This document shows positions 1 through 8,748 of a DNA stretch of 64,000 nt, in pieces. Where the stretch lies: assembly GCA_965224065.1 (NCBI GenBank), contig CBDCYF010000005.1:496001-560000 (forward strand), read 5' to 3'. Origin of the DNA: JAOTZA01 sp965224065 (GTDB taxonomy: Bacteria > Acidobacteriota > Thermoanaerobaculia > Multivoradales > JAHEKO01). The notes beneath the pieces are model-generated. The model saw nothing but the letters and a program-made list of their open reading frames with translations. It searched no databases and was not told the DNA's origin. Both the position numbers and the translations under genes were made by a program. How positions within the stretch are numbered: position 1 is the first letter of the stretch; every line of letters starts with the position of its first letter.

Positions 1-312
1 AAACGCGCTGCGAAGGGGGGGATTACCCGTGCCGATCTCACCCGGCGAGTCTACGAGCGCCACGGCGGGCTCACCAAGAGCGAAGCCGCCGCGGTGGTCA
101 ACAAGATCTTCGACACCATGAAGGTCAACCTGCTCGAGGGGCGCCCGGTCAAGATCCAGAATTTCGGTGTCTTCGAGGTGGCCGACCGCAAAGGGCGGGT
201 CGGCGTCGATCCCTCCAATGGGGAGAAGATCTTCATCCCCGCGCACAAGAGCTTGAGCTTCCGACCCGCTCCGCGGCTCAAAGATGCCGTGGCCAAGCGG
301 CAGCCCGAGTAA
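1..312 (+). CDS. ihfA: HU/IHF-family DNA-binding protein (5' end outside window)
   Basis: The frame is open from base 1, so the start codon lies left of the window; about 103 residues are visible. The protein has the bacterial histone-like fold signature: an N-terminal helical pair (ITRADLTRRVYERHGGL), a KIQNFGVFEV strand, then the beta-arm with GVDPSNGEKIFIPAHKS and the conserved FRP near the end. HU/IHF dimers bend DNA and take part in nucleoid organisation and site-specific recombination. The arm and the MerR gene 12 nt downstream resemble the ihfA-merR pair often found after pheT, which favours an IHF-alpha identity; HU cannot be excluded without the upstream genes. Confidence 0.85.
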   Translation, partial: KRAAKGGITRADLTRRVYERHGGLTKSEAAAVVNKIFDTMKVNLLEGRPVKIQNFGVFEVADRKGRVGVDPSNGEKIFIPAHKSLSFRPAPRLKDAVAKRQPE

Positions 313-324
313 TCCGACCCATCC

Positions 325-861
325 GTGGCCAAAAAGCTCTACTTCAAGATCGGGGAGGCGTGCAAGCGCCTCGACATCCAGCCCTACGTGCTGCGCTACT
401 GGGAGACCGAGTTCCCGGTGGTAGACCCGTCCAAGAGCAAGTCGGGCCAGCGCGTCTACAGCGAGCAGGATCTCAAGATCATCCGGCGGATCAAAGAGTT
501 GCTCTACGACGAGGGCTACACCATCGCCGGAGCCAAGAAAAAGCTCGACAGCGAAGATCTCTCGGCCCTGGCGCCGCTGGGGCCGGCGACCAAGCCCAAG
601 AAACCGGCCAAATCAAAGCCCGTTGCGGTTCCCGAGCCAGCCGAGGATGGCGAGGAACAGGCGGACGAGCCGCAAGAGGCGAAACCGGCGGCTGCCAAAC
701 CGGCACCCAAAAAGCGTAAGCCTGCAAAAAAGAAGACCAAGCCGGCAACAAAGCCGTCCCCTTCAGAGCCTGCCGCCATGAGCCCGGCCGTCCGCAAGGG
801 CATTCAGAAGGCGCTGCGCCAAGCGCGAGCGATCCTCAAGCAACTCGACTCCAGCACCTGA
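325..861 (+). CDS. MerR-family transcriptional regulator
   Basis: GTG start 12 nt after the IHF/HU stop, so probably the same transcript. Residues 1-75 form a MerR winged helix: KIGEACKRL, then YVLRYWETEF, then GQRVYSEQDL and a LLYDEGYTIAGAKKKL helix. The rest (about 85-150) is low-complexity Lys/Pro/Ala rich sequence typical of the short MerR proteins paired with ihfA; the last 30 residues form a basic helix. No Cys-based metal site or ligand domain is seen, so this is not a metal sensor of the MerR/CueR kind. Target genes are unknown. Confidence 0.85.
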   Translation: MAKKLYFKIGEACKRLDIQPYVLRYWETEFPVVDPSKSKSGQRVYSEQDLKIIRRIKELLYDEGYTIAGAKKKLDSEDLSALAPLGPATKPKKPAKSKPVAVPEPAEDGEEQADEPQEAKPAAAKPAPKKRKPAKKKTKPATKPSPSEPAAMSPAVRKGIQKALRQARAILKQLDSST

Positions 862-884
862 TTCGCGCTAGAGTTTCCGGCGGT

Positions 885-961
885 CGGGACGTGGCGCAGT
901 CTGGTAGCGTACCTGAATGGGGTTCAGGGGGTCGCGAGTTCAAATCTCGCCGTCCCGACCA
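885..961 (+). tRNA. tRNA-Pro (anticodon GGG)
   Basis: Full cloverleaf, 77 nt. Acceptor CGGGACG (885-891) pairs with CGTCCCG (951-957), followed by ACCA, so CCA is encoded. The D-arm GCGC-AGTCTGGTA-GCGT is proline-like. Anticodon stem CCTGA/TCAGG encloses the loop ATGGGGT, giving anticodon GGG with G37. The T-arm GCGAG-TTCAAAT-CTCGC is intact. Its 3' half is the attachment site of the element that follows. Confidence 0.97.
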
Positions 962-972
962 AATAAATCCCC
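912..972 (+). repeat. attL core: left direct repeat of the tRNA-Pro element
   Basis: A 61-bp segment beginning in the anticodon stem of tRNA-Pro and ending 11 nt past the CCA recurs at 7232-7292 with two mismatches (942/7262 and 962/7282). Insertion at the 3' half of a tRNA, restoring the intact gene on one side, is the standard outcome for tyrosine integrases of the kind encoded at 5753-7090. Confidence 0.93.
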
Positions 973-1030
973 TCGAAACAACAAGTTAGAGAGTTAGAGC
1001 GAAACTCGCGGGATCTGAATGGTCTCGGGC

Positions 1031-1047
1031 TCATCAGCGGGTCATCA
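1031..1047 (+). repeat. Tandem TCATCA repeat pair, left end
   Basis: TCATCA at 1031-1036 and 1042-1047, 11 nt start to start. The same pair with identical spacing occurs at the integrase start (7087-7103) and outside attR (7306-7322). It could be an integrase arm-type or accessory-factor site; that function is inferred from position only. The rest of 962-1244 shows no credible gene. Confidence 0.5.
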
Positions 1048-1244
1048 CTAATTCGCCGCGTTTGTGGGCTCGTTTTCGCGTTTTCTAGGCCCGAAGAACC
1101 GGCCGTATAGGCGCACGACGGCACTCGTGGCGGACGACTAACTGCGTTGTCGGCAACGGTCTCCGGGGCCTTGGTCACTGGCTGCGTGGCCCTTCCCATG
1201 GGTGACATAGACCTGAGTATCCCCATGCTAGCCTCAAATCCGTC

Positions 1245-2420
1245 ATGTCAGAGGACGAGCGACACCCAGTTACTCTAGCTCCAGAAAACGACGGGACGCA
1301 GGAATCGGAGCATATCTGGGAACTCTCTCCCTGGGATACGTACTGGGGCCGACTCGTCTATCCCCTCCTGGTTGCAAACGGAGAGCGACGGCTCTTTCCC
1401 GTAGGGACAGCATTCAGCTTTAGCAAGCTGAACCACGTTGTCACGGCCCGTCACAATGTCGGGCACGCGCTCAGAAAGTTCCACCCAAACAGTCGTGAAT
1501 TCGTGCGGAAGGGGATTGAGGCCGCAAGAAACCGGAACGATCTCCATCACACGCCGCTAGTGATTTTGAGCCAAGGCCCGAATCCGCGGGTAGGACGTCC
1601 TACTTTGGACGTGAGGACGCTCAGTAGTATGCACCTCCACGAGAAAGACAGCTCGTCCCTTGAGGTGTCGGGGCCGACGGATCTTCTAGTTGGGAACATA
1701 CTGAGCGACGAGCACGCGGCGTTTCTTCCCCGGATGGTCCCGGTGGTCACCTTCGCTCCGCCGCGAATCGGTGAGATGGTGTACTGCGTCGGCTTCACAG
1801 ACATGACGACCCCCGAGGGCGGGCTATCAACTGATCATGGCGGCGGCGGCCTAGCTATGGCTGGGTTCGGCCAGCGCCTCCTCGCAGTCCGCGGTAGTGT
1901 CACGAACATCTTTGTGGACCGATTCACTAGAGGCTTCGGCGAAGGGCCTTGTTTCTCCGTCGACGTTGATGTCCCCGGGGGCCTCAGCGGTGGCCCAGTG
2001 CTTCGGGAGGACGGAGCCATCTGCGGCGTGGTGTACCACGGAGCAACGAACTTCTTTAATTCGCCGGCGTCTATTTGCTCCCTGCTCTATCCAATCTTCA
2101 ACCTCCGCGTGTCCTTCGGACGTTCCTTCGCCGAAGGTAAGGTTCGCTTCACGGCCACAGAGCGGTCGATTGCTGAGCTTGTCGCGACTCGGGCGATCCG
2201 CACCGACAGGGCCGAAGAAGAGCAAGTTCATATTACGCCCGAGGACGATGGACTGCGGGTCGGCGTCGCGGTACACCGTGACGATTTCGAGTCAGTATTT
2301 GCGGACTTCAACTCGTACCAGCGGGGGGAGAGTATGCCGCCGATGCAGCCGACCGAGAACACGCGGGGCTTCAAACCGAATCTGGAACACCCACTCGTAA
2401 GAAAGCGGCAGGGCTTCTAG
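1245..2420 (+). CDS. Trypsin-like serine protease, element cargo
   Basis: 391 aa, no signal peptide, so probably cytoplasmic. The chymotrypsin-fold triad is visible: His70 in VVTARHN after the GTAFSFS strand, probable Asp146 in TDLLVG, and Ser248 in GGLSGGPV followed by the CGVVYHG strand. The N-terminal 30 residues and the C-terminal 100 (about 290-391) match no domain I recognise. It is the first gene inside the tRNA-Pro element, followed by HicAB and a GIY-YIG protein, so it is cargo. Stand-alone trypsin-like proteases occur in several anti-phage loci, but a defence role is inference. Codon use looks less GC-extreme than the core genes. Confidence 0.75.
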   Translation: MSEDERHPVTLAPENDGTQESEHIWELSPWDTYWGRLVYPLLVANGERRLFPVGTAFSFSKLNHVVTARHNVGHALRKFHPNSREFVRKGIEAARNRNDLHHTPLVILSQGPNPRVGRPTLDVRTLSSMHLHEKDSSSLEVSGPTDLLVGNILSDEHAAFLPRMVPVVTFAPPRIGEMVYCVGFTDMTTPEGGLSTDHGGGGLAMAGFGQRLLAVRGSVTNIFVDRFTRGFGEGPCFSVDVDVPGGLSGGPVLREDGAICGVVYHGATNFFNSPASICSLLYPIFNLRVSFGRSFAEGKVRFTATERSIAELVATRAIRTDRAEEEQVHITPEDDGLRVGVAVHRDDFESVFADFNSYQRGESMPPMQPTENTRGFKPNLEHPLVRKRQGF

Positions 2421-2583
2421 GACCTCGACGGTCGCGTGTCGTTTCTTGATCGCGTCGCGCCGAGGCGAGAGCTGCGTCGATGCGGTCGGCGATCATGGCG
2501 GCGACTCCACGGGCCACGAAAAGGATCCATGCCCCGCAGCCACGAGATTCGAACGATCTGGCGGCTAGGAATGGCGTCTCGCC

Positions 2584-2811
2584 CTAGTGGGCGACCAGCA
2601 TGTACTCGGCGACCGATTCCGACTCCGGAACGGGTTGCCCGTCGTCCAGCAAGCCCTCGACGTGGAGCTGGAGGGCCTCGTGCATGGCCGCTTCGGCCTC
2701 ATCTCGCGTATCGCCGGTAGCAACGCATCCCGGTAGGTCCGGGGCGTAGGCCGAGTAGTTCCCGTTGGCTTTCTCGATGACGACGAGGAATCGGTGCATG
2801 TCGGGCCTCAC
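2584..2811 (-). CDS. hicB: HicB-family antitoxin
   Basis: 75 aa. It shows the HicB partial RNase-H-like fold: an initial FLVVIEKANGNYSAYAPDLPGCVATGDTRDEA-type region with the conserved YSAYAPDLPGC and DEAEAAM helix. GTG start overlaps the hicA stop (GTGA), so the pair is translationally coupled; ATG at 2799 is an alternative. HicB neutralises HicA and usually represses the pair. No separate DNA-binding C-terminal domain is present, so any repression would come from the fold itself or from the complex. A broken copy lies at 7391-7453. Confidence 0.88.
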   Translation of the reverse strand: MRPDMHRFLVVIEKANGNYSAYAPDLPGCVATGDTRDEAEAAMHEALQLHVEGLLDDGQPVPESESVAEYMLVAH

Positions 2812-2996
2812 TTCTTGAGTTTAGCCTGTTTGAGCACACTGTTGAGCGTACCTGGTGCCAGATCGTGGCTGGGCTTGCCGGCGACGGTGACGCGGCCGGG
2901 CTTGATCGGGTGCTTGTATTGACGGTGGCTGCCCCGCGTCGTGACGAGATACCAGCCGTCTTTCTCGATCAGCTTGATGACTTCCCGGACCTTCAT
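2808..2996 (-). CDS. hicA: HicA-family mRNA interferase toxin
   Basis: 62 aa, the usual HicA length, with a double-stranded-RNA-binding-like fold. The catalytic histidine sits in TRGSHRQYKH, preceded by LIEKDGWYLV and followed by VTVAGKPSHDLAPGTL, all family hallmarks. HicA enzymes cleave mRNA and cause growth arrest when free of HicB. Toxin-first order with a 4-nt overlap to hicB is typical. Located on the integrative element, so it probably stabilises it or acts in phage defence. Divergently oriented from the GIY-YIG gene, leaving 131 nt for both promoters. Confidence 0.9.
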   Translation of the reverse strand: MKVREVIKLIEKDGWYLVTTRGSHRQYKHPIKPGRVTVAGKPSHDLAPGTLNSVLKQAKLKK

Positions 2997-3127
2997 TCTG
3001 CTCGCTTACGCGATTCTACCGTTCCACGGACCGGTGCGGGTTCGGCGCTCCGGGGAGCTGGGGACCTGCTTGGAGGGCCGACAAATCTGAAGACCCTTCT
3101 GTGTCGGGGCTCTAGAATCGTAGGGCT

Positions 3128-4813
3128 ATGGGGGAAACCCACGACAGCCGGATGAGTGCCTTGGCGCGTCTCCTACCATCGCCTAGTCAACTCAGATATC
3201 TGGAGAAGAAGATCGCCGAGAAGGCAGGTTCGGTTCCCCCGAAAGTCATAAAACGCCTTTGGCACCAGACACAGGCGTTGGCGTTGGCCCAAGCGAACAA
3301 TGGCGCGGGCTTGGAGGCGGACCAACTCCTCCGGTACTTCGGCCTCGAATACAACCACCGCTTTTGGCAGCATGGTCCGCACTCTTTGCCGATTTCATTC
3401 AACGTCCTTGAGGCTTTTTTCAAGTACGAACACCCACTATCTGTGTTCAGGCTCCGCCCCGAGACTGATCATGACCTCTCCTTCACGGCCTTTCTGGACT
3501 TCGTCACATCGCCCGAAGGCCCGAAGCGCCAAGTGGGCGATGCTGTCGACCTGCTCGAAGACGGACGAATCTACAGCTTCACCAACACAGACGAAGTGGA
3601 AAACCTCGTTTTCCGTGAAGGTCAGGGCGCAGCTTTTGCTGTCGGCGCGGTCTCGCTCATTCGCTTCGGGGAGGAAGTGACGGTGCTAATGGGTTGCGGA
3701 ATAGAGGCCAATCTTGAGGAAGAGACCAGCCGGATGCGGGAGCGTCGAACTCGTGAAGTGGCTGCGCCTGGGAAAGAAAATCTGAGCCCCGATCCTCGGT
3801 GGCAACGCGAGGCCGTCAGCTTTCGCGAGAACACGCGATTCTGGTCTGCAATAGCAGCTACTCGATTCGATCTGCGGGATAGAACTAGACAGGTCCGCTA
3901 CCTTTTCCACGATTGTGGCGACTCGTACAACGTAGCCAGCGATGATCCTGCTGGATTGTTCGACCGCGGTGGGGAGGCGATCGTCCCTGAGGCGCAGATG
4001 CTCCTGGAAAAAGGCGTCGCGAGCGTAAACGAAGTGCAGACGCTTTTCGAAGTCTGCGCGACAGTACTGTTCCTCCCCTCCTATTTCCAGGCCAATGAAG
4101 ATTCGCTGAAGCTGGAGCATCTACGGACCGAATACGGCCGGCGCGTAGGTCGGCCTTCGTTCAGGAAGATAAGGGAGAGTTGTCCAGCCGAGGAGAAAAA
4201 GGCCCATCGCACGGTCATCAGTCTCCAACCCGCGATACAACCGAGCCCGGAGAACGCGGTTACTGTGTATCGGCCTCCGGAATTTCGGATCGAAACTGGC
4301 GGCTACTGGAAGGCGCTAGAGCCGGACCAGGAAGGCGCCGACAAGCACGGCAAGCCGGTGGAGGGGAGGACCTGGGTGCACAAACGCCTTACGTGGTTGG
4401 AATCCGACGCTAAGGGCGAACTCATGACTGCGGCGAGGCACGCCGAGCCCGGTACAGAAGATGTCAATGCCGGTCAGGATCCTGGCGTGATCTACGTGAT
4501 GCGTTCCGCGATGCACCCGAAGGATGTGTTCAAGATCGGTTTGACACGCCGCGCGTCGGAGACCAGAGCGCAGGAGCTGTCGCGAGGTTCTAGCGTGCCC
4601 GACCGTCTTTTTGTCATGCACGAGTGGCCTGTCTCAAACTGCCGCGAAGCCGAAAAGAGGATTCACGGCAGGCTTGACCACTGCCGACTGAACCCGAACA
4701 GGGAGTTTTTCGAGGCCCCTTTCCGAGAGATTGTTGAGGTCGTCGAGGCGATTGTAGAGGAGGTCGATCTAGAAACCAGGCTGGGAGCTTCCGAAGGCGG
4801 TGGAGGCTGCTAA
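3128..4813 (+). CDS. Large protein with C-terminal GIY-YIG (T5orf172-like) nuclease domain
   Basis: 561 aa. Residues 453-540 match a GIY-YIG domain of the T5orf172/Mug113 type: GVIYV (453-457), FKIGLTR (468-474), Arg480, His513 in EKRIHGRL and Glu527 in NREFFEA, the expected metal-binding position. Residues 1-440 are unrecognised and helix-rich, with a Trp/Gly-rich patch (GGYWKALEPD, 391-400) just before the nuclease. The domain layout suggests a sensor or targeting region fused to a DNase. On the element with HicAB and a protease, it is plausibly a defence nuclease or an element-maintenance factor; neither is shown. A second ATG lies at codon 9. Confidence 0.7.
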   Translation: MGETHDSRMSALARLLPSPSQLRYLEKKIAEKAGSVPPKVIKRLWHQTQALALAQANNGAGLEADQLLRYFGLEYNHRFWQHGPHSLPISFNVLEAFFKYEHPLSVFRLRPETDHDLSFTAFLDFVTSPEGPKRQVGDAVDLLEDGRIYSFTNTDEVENLVFREGQGAAFAVGAVSLIRFGEEVTVLMGCGIEANLEEETSRMRERRTREVAAPGKENLSPDPRWQREAVSFRENTRFWSAIAATRFDLRDRTRQVRYLFHDCGDSYNVASDDPAGLFDRGGEAIVPEAQMLLEKGVASVNEVQTLFEVCATVLFLPSYFQANEDSLKLEHLRTEYGRRVGRPSFRKIRESCPAEEKKAHRTVISLQPAIQPSPENAVTVYRPPEFRIETGGYWKALEPDQEGADKHGKPVEGRTWVHKRLTWLESDAKGELMTAARHAEPGTEDVNAGQDPGVIYVMRSAMHPKDVFKIGLTRRASETRAQELSRGSSVPDRLFVMHEWPVSNCREAEKRIHGRLDHCRLNPNREFFEAPFREIVEVVEAIVEEVDLETRLGASEGGGGC

Positions 4814-4878
4814 GTCCTCCGGTTGCTCCTCATAGCCGGAATGCCATCTACCATTCCGCGACTGCACCGTTGGCCGGT

Positions 4879-5203
4879 AGCAAGCAATGCCTGGGTGCCA
4901 CAACCGCATTGCGTTTGTGTTCCCAGGCAAGGCCCGACTCGCCGCGTCGGCTGGCTGCCTCCGTGGGGCTCGGGCTCGCGCGCCGCGGCGCGCTCGAGGC
5001 GGGCCGGAGAAGAAGCGGAGAGGGGCGTCCCCTCCGGCACCTTGGGAGGGGGTTCCGGAGTCGCCTCCGAGCACGTGGACAGCGTGCGAGACCGAGTCGC
5101 CGAGCCGGGGTTCAGGTTATGGAGCCCGGCCCGAACGACAAGGTGGGCGTGGCCAATGGCAGGCAAAACGTAATACGTTTGCGTGCCAGAGGCATTGCTT
5201 GCT
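4879..5203. repeat. GC-rich structured region with 14-bp inverted ends
   Basis: The 447-nt stretch 4814-5260 has no convincing gene. AGCAAGCAATGCCT at 4879-4892 recurs inverted at 5190-5203, and similarity continues inward on both sides. Just inside the left copy, TGCCTGGG (4888-4895) and CCCAGGCA (4922-4929) form a hairpin extended by CACAA/TTGTG. The interior is markedly more GC-rich than neighbouring cargo genes. It may be a small non-autonomous element, a structured RNA or an element-specific control region; I cannot choose between these. Confidence 0.45.
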
Positions 5204-5260
5204 GCGGGTCATTTGAGGGATCGGGGAACGCCGCGACCCTGGCCACCCGCGGGCTGCGAA

Positions 5261-5671
5261 TCAAGCCCGGTCGGTGATGTAGCCAGCGTACGATCGCGGC
5301 GCCCGCTGCCGTTGGCGCGCGACCTCGGAGCGGTGCTGGCGGATGTACTCGGCGAGGGCTTCGAGGGGCTCCGCGGCACGTTCACGCCGGAGGCCCTCGG
5401 CGGCTTCTCCCAGGAAGCCGTCGGGGTCGCAGAGCAGGAGGACGCGGCCGCGCATCCATTCGGTGGCGCTCAGTGCTTCGTGGCCGGCGATCGCGCACTC
5501 GCCGTCGACGAGGGCGGTAGGCTTCGGGGTGTGACGCCTGGCCTCGGTCAAGAGGCTGTCGCGGACGAACCGCACGACCTCTCCGGCTTGCTGGATCGCC
5601 GAGCGGATTTGTTCGGCGGCCTCTCGGTCTTCGGGGGTAGCTTCGGTAGACTGACTGACAGGGTCGGGCAT
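5261..5671 (-). CDS. Hypothetical protein downstream of the integrase
   Basis: 136 aa, acidic and helical (EATPEDREAAEQIRSAIQQAGEVVRFV near the N terminus), no membrane segment or recognised motif. The C-terminal third is Arg-rich (RQHRSEVARQRQRAPRS). It follows the integrase gene on the same strand after 81 nt, so it is likely co-transcribed and element-borne. A recombination accessory role is possible but it lacks a recognisable excisionase helix-turn-helix. Opposite-strand ORFs here have poorer composition. Confidence 0.55.
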   Translation of the reverse strand: MPDPVSQSTEATPEDREAAEQIRSAIQQAGEVVRFVRDSLLTEARRHTPKPTALVDGECAIAGHEALSATEWMRGRVLLLCDPDGFLGEAAEGLRRERAAEPLEALAEYIRQHRSEVARQRQRAPRSYAGYITDRA

Positions 5672-5752
5672 TGGGGTTGCTCCTTTGCCTGGCCTTAGGG
5701 CCGTGGGGGAGGTAGCTCTCCCCTGCGGTCCGTTCTTCGGCCGGTTATCGAT

Positions 5753-7090
5753 TCAGCTCAGGACCTCCTCGGCAAGCGCCTCGGCGGCCTCGCGCTGGGC
5801 TTTCTCCTCAGCGAGGACGTAATGCCTCATGGTGGTTTGCAGGTCGGCGTGTCCAAGCGCCTCTTGGACGGCCTTGGGGTTACCGATCTTCCGGAGCATC
5901 ACGTTCGAGGCGGTGCGGCGTAGATCGTGGACGCGCAAATCGGGGCATCCGGCCCGCGTTCTCACCCTCAGCCATTGCTTCTTGGGATCGTTCATCGGCC
6001 GGTTACCAGGTTTGAGCCGTACGCCGCCGGTCTTCTGATCGACGGCCTGGGCGGGGAAGACGTGGTCGTTGCCGACGTGGCGGGGTAGGGAGCGCAGGAT
6101 CTCGACGGCTGCCGACGACAGCGGGACGATGCGCTCTTTGCCGCTCTTGGTCCGTGGCAGGGTCAGCCGGCGGGCCGGAAGGTCCAGTTCGTCCCACTTG
6201 GCACCGAGCCACTCGCCCTTGCGCAGGCCCGTTAGGAGTAGGAGCTTGAACAGAGCCCGGTGGTAGGGGTTCGGCTCACTCTCGATCGCTTCAAGGAGCA
6301 GGGGCCTCTCGTCGTCGCGCAGGATGCGGGTCCGAGGTTTCTCGGGATACCGCTCCCGCGCCTTCCACTTCGCGGGGTTCTGGAAGTCGGTGGGTAGGTA
6401 GCCGTGGTCGATCGCGTAGTTGAACATCGTCTGCACGAGGAACAACACCCGGTTGGCCTCGTAGGGGCGGTACTCTTTGCCGGCTGGCGGCGGGGGAGCT
6501 CCGCCCTTGTCACCGGGCAGCCCGCCCCCGATCTCGGTGACGAGATGCCGTACCCGAGTCTTGGTCACTCGGTCGAGCGGCATCCGCCCGAGCTTGTCTC
6601 GCACGATCTTCAAGCGGCGCTCATCCTCTCGCCATGACCGCTTGACCCGTTTGGCGTGGTTCTCCAGGAAATCGTCGCAAAGCTCGGCTACGGTCCGCGG
6701 CTCGCTCCCGGCCCGTCTTCGTTCCTGTCGCTCCGCGAGAGGGTCGAGACCTTGCCGGACCTTGTGCTTCGCGTCGGCCGCGAGCTGGCGCGCCTGTTGG
6801 ACCGTGAGATCCCCGTGCCGGCCGAGGGTCATGCGCCGAACCTGTCCGCGGGCGTTGCGGTACTGGAATACGTAGGACTTGTGGCCGGACGGCTTGACCT
6901 GGAGGCCGAAGCCGGCGACACCTTTGGACTTGCCCTTGTCCGCGTCCCACACCAGAACGTCCCGACGGCCTTCCGGCGAGGGCTTGACCGCGTCCACGGC
7001 GGTCTTGGTCAAATGCCGCCGGGTTGGCTTCGCCCGAGCAGTGGCTCTCTGAGAGGGTTTCAGAGGAGCGCGTTCGCCTTCTTGGGTCAT
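5753..7090 (-). CDS. int: Tyrosine site-specific integrase
   Basis: About 445 aa. The N-terminal region (about 25-110) is the DUF4102-type arm-binding domain of P4-like integrases (LTKTAVDAVKP, then YVFQYRNARGQVRRMTLG), followed by a SAM-like core-binding domain. The catalytic domain has Arg in TGLRKGEW, Lys in TKSGKER, HDLRR, His in LGHADLQTTM and Tyr in MRHYVLA. It is therefore complete. It sits at the right end of the element next to attR and reads inward, as usual for tRNA-targeting islands. The start is ATG at 7090 or GTG at 7093; a TCATCA repeat pair covers the start region. Confidence 0.93.
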   Translation of the reverse strand: MTQEGERAPLKPSQRATARAKPTRRHLTKTAVDAVKPSPEGRRDVLVWDADKGKSKGVAGFGLQVKPSGHKSYVFQYRNARGQVRRMTLGRHGDLTVQQARQLAADAKHKVRQGLDPLAERQERRRAGSEPRTVAELCDDFLENHAKRVKRSWREDERRLKIVRDKLGRMPLDRVTKTRVRHLVTEIGGGLPGDKGGAPPPPAGKEYRPYEANRVLFLVQTMFNYAIDHGYLPTDFQNPAKWKARERYPEKPRTRILRDDERPLLLEAIESEPNPYHRALFKLLLLTGLRKGEWLGAKWDELDLPARRLTLPRTKSGKERIVPLSSAAVEILRSLPRHVGNDHVFPAQAVDQKTGGVRLKPGNRPMNDPKKQWLRVRTRAGCPDLRVHDLRRTASNVMLRKIGNPKAVQEALGHADLQTTMRHYVLAEEKAQREAAEALAEEVLS

Positions 7091-7103
7091 CACAGGGTCA
7101 TCA
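7087..7103 (-). repeat. TCATCA repeat pair at the integrase start
   Basis: TCATCA at 7087-7092 and 7098-7103, same 11-nt spacing as at 1031 and 7306. It overlaps the first codons of int, so binding here could couple integrase expression with recombination. Function inferred. Confidence 0.45.
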
Positions 7104-7125
7104 CTGTAGAGCGTAGTGGGTGTGC

Positions 7126-7141
7126 CTCCAGCGCTCTGGAG
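7126..7141. promoter_or_regulatory. Inverted repeat upstream of int
   Basis: CTCCAG-CGCT-CTGGAG, a perfect 6-bp inverted repeat about 35 nt upstream of the integrase start. It could be an operator for int or a hairpin in its leader. Confidence 0.3.
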
Positions 7142-7231
7142 CGTACATCAACGAGCCTGTAAATACAAGCGGAAATTGAGTTTATTGGAGAATCGTCAAG
7201 GCGTGCCGAATCGCCTGGGAACCATGAAGAC

Positions 7232-7292
7232 CCTGAATGGGGTTCAGGGGGTCGCGAGTTCGAATCTCGCCGTCCCGACCAGATAAATCCCC
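7232..7292 (+). repeat. attR core: right direct repeat (partial tRNA-Pro copy)
   Basis: 59 of 61 bases match 912-972. It carries the anticodon loop, variable loop, T-arm and acceptor 3' strand of tRNA-Pro but no 5' half, so it is not a functional tRNA. It marks the right boundary of the element and also the left boundary of the degraded sequences beyond. Confidence 0.92.
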
Positions 7293-7305
7293 CTGGGCGT
7301 TGGGA

Positions 7306-7354
7306 TCATCAGTAGATCATCATTGATTCGCGCCGCACGACGGTACTGTGGCGG
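7306..7354 (+). repeat. Remnant of a second element's left end outside attR
   Basis: The sequence after attR resembles the sequence just inside attL. It has TCATCA pairs at 7306 and 7317 followed by ATTCG (like 1031-1055), and GCACGACGG-ACT-GTGGCGG at 7335-7354 matches 1113-1133. About 50 nt present on the left are missing here. This is expected if an older related element once sat in tandem in the same tRNA. Confidence 0.65.
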
Positions 7355-7390
7355 CCGAATAGGAGCGTCTGCGCCCGACCTTGCCGGGGC

Positions 7391-7453
7391 CGCCCTAGTG
7401 GGCCCACCAGCATGTACTCAGTGGCCGATTCCGAGTAGTTCCCGTTGGCCTTT
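7391..7453 (-). pseudogene. hicB remnant with internal deletion
   Basis: 7391-7434 matches the 3' end of hicB (2580-2623), and 7431-7453 matches 2751-2773 nearer its 5' end. The 132 bp between are missing, with a shared CCGA at the junction. The 5' coding part is also gone, so no product is expected. The remaining gap 7454-7576 holds no recognisable feature. Confidence 0.78.
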
Positions 7454-7576
7454 CGCAGAGCTTGGGATCTGCTGGGAGGACGGACGCATCCGAGCGCAGC
7501 GTGTTTGTCGCCGCGCTTCTTCGCTAACCTTCGCGCCGGCGCCTGGAAGCCAAGGCTTCACGCTACGATTCCCTCG

Positions 7577-8638
<1,062 letters not shown>

Positions 8639-8748
8639 GACTCCTGCCAAAATCGTCTCGCCGTTTTTGTAAGCCACTGATAAAAAGCGTTTTAGACTGT
8701 CTTCCGGTTTGAAGTGGGTTCAGGGGAGGCGCGAGCCCTGGGCCTGAA

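Noticed and set aside
924..1226. Minus-strand 100-aa ORF overlapping tRNA-Pro
   Set aside because: It ends in GTARFELATP, a well-known artefact of translating the antisense of a tRNA 3' end.
2436..2720. 94-aa plus-strand ORF across hicB
   Set aside because: Antisense to hicB with Arg/Pro-rich translation and no start context.
4814..5260. Retron or diversity-generating element
   Set aside because: Inverted ends are present but there is no reverse transcriptase in the element or window.
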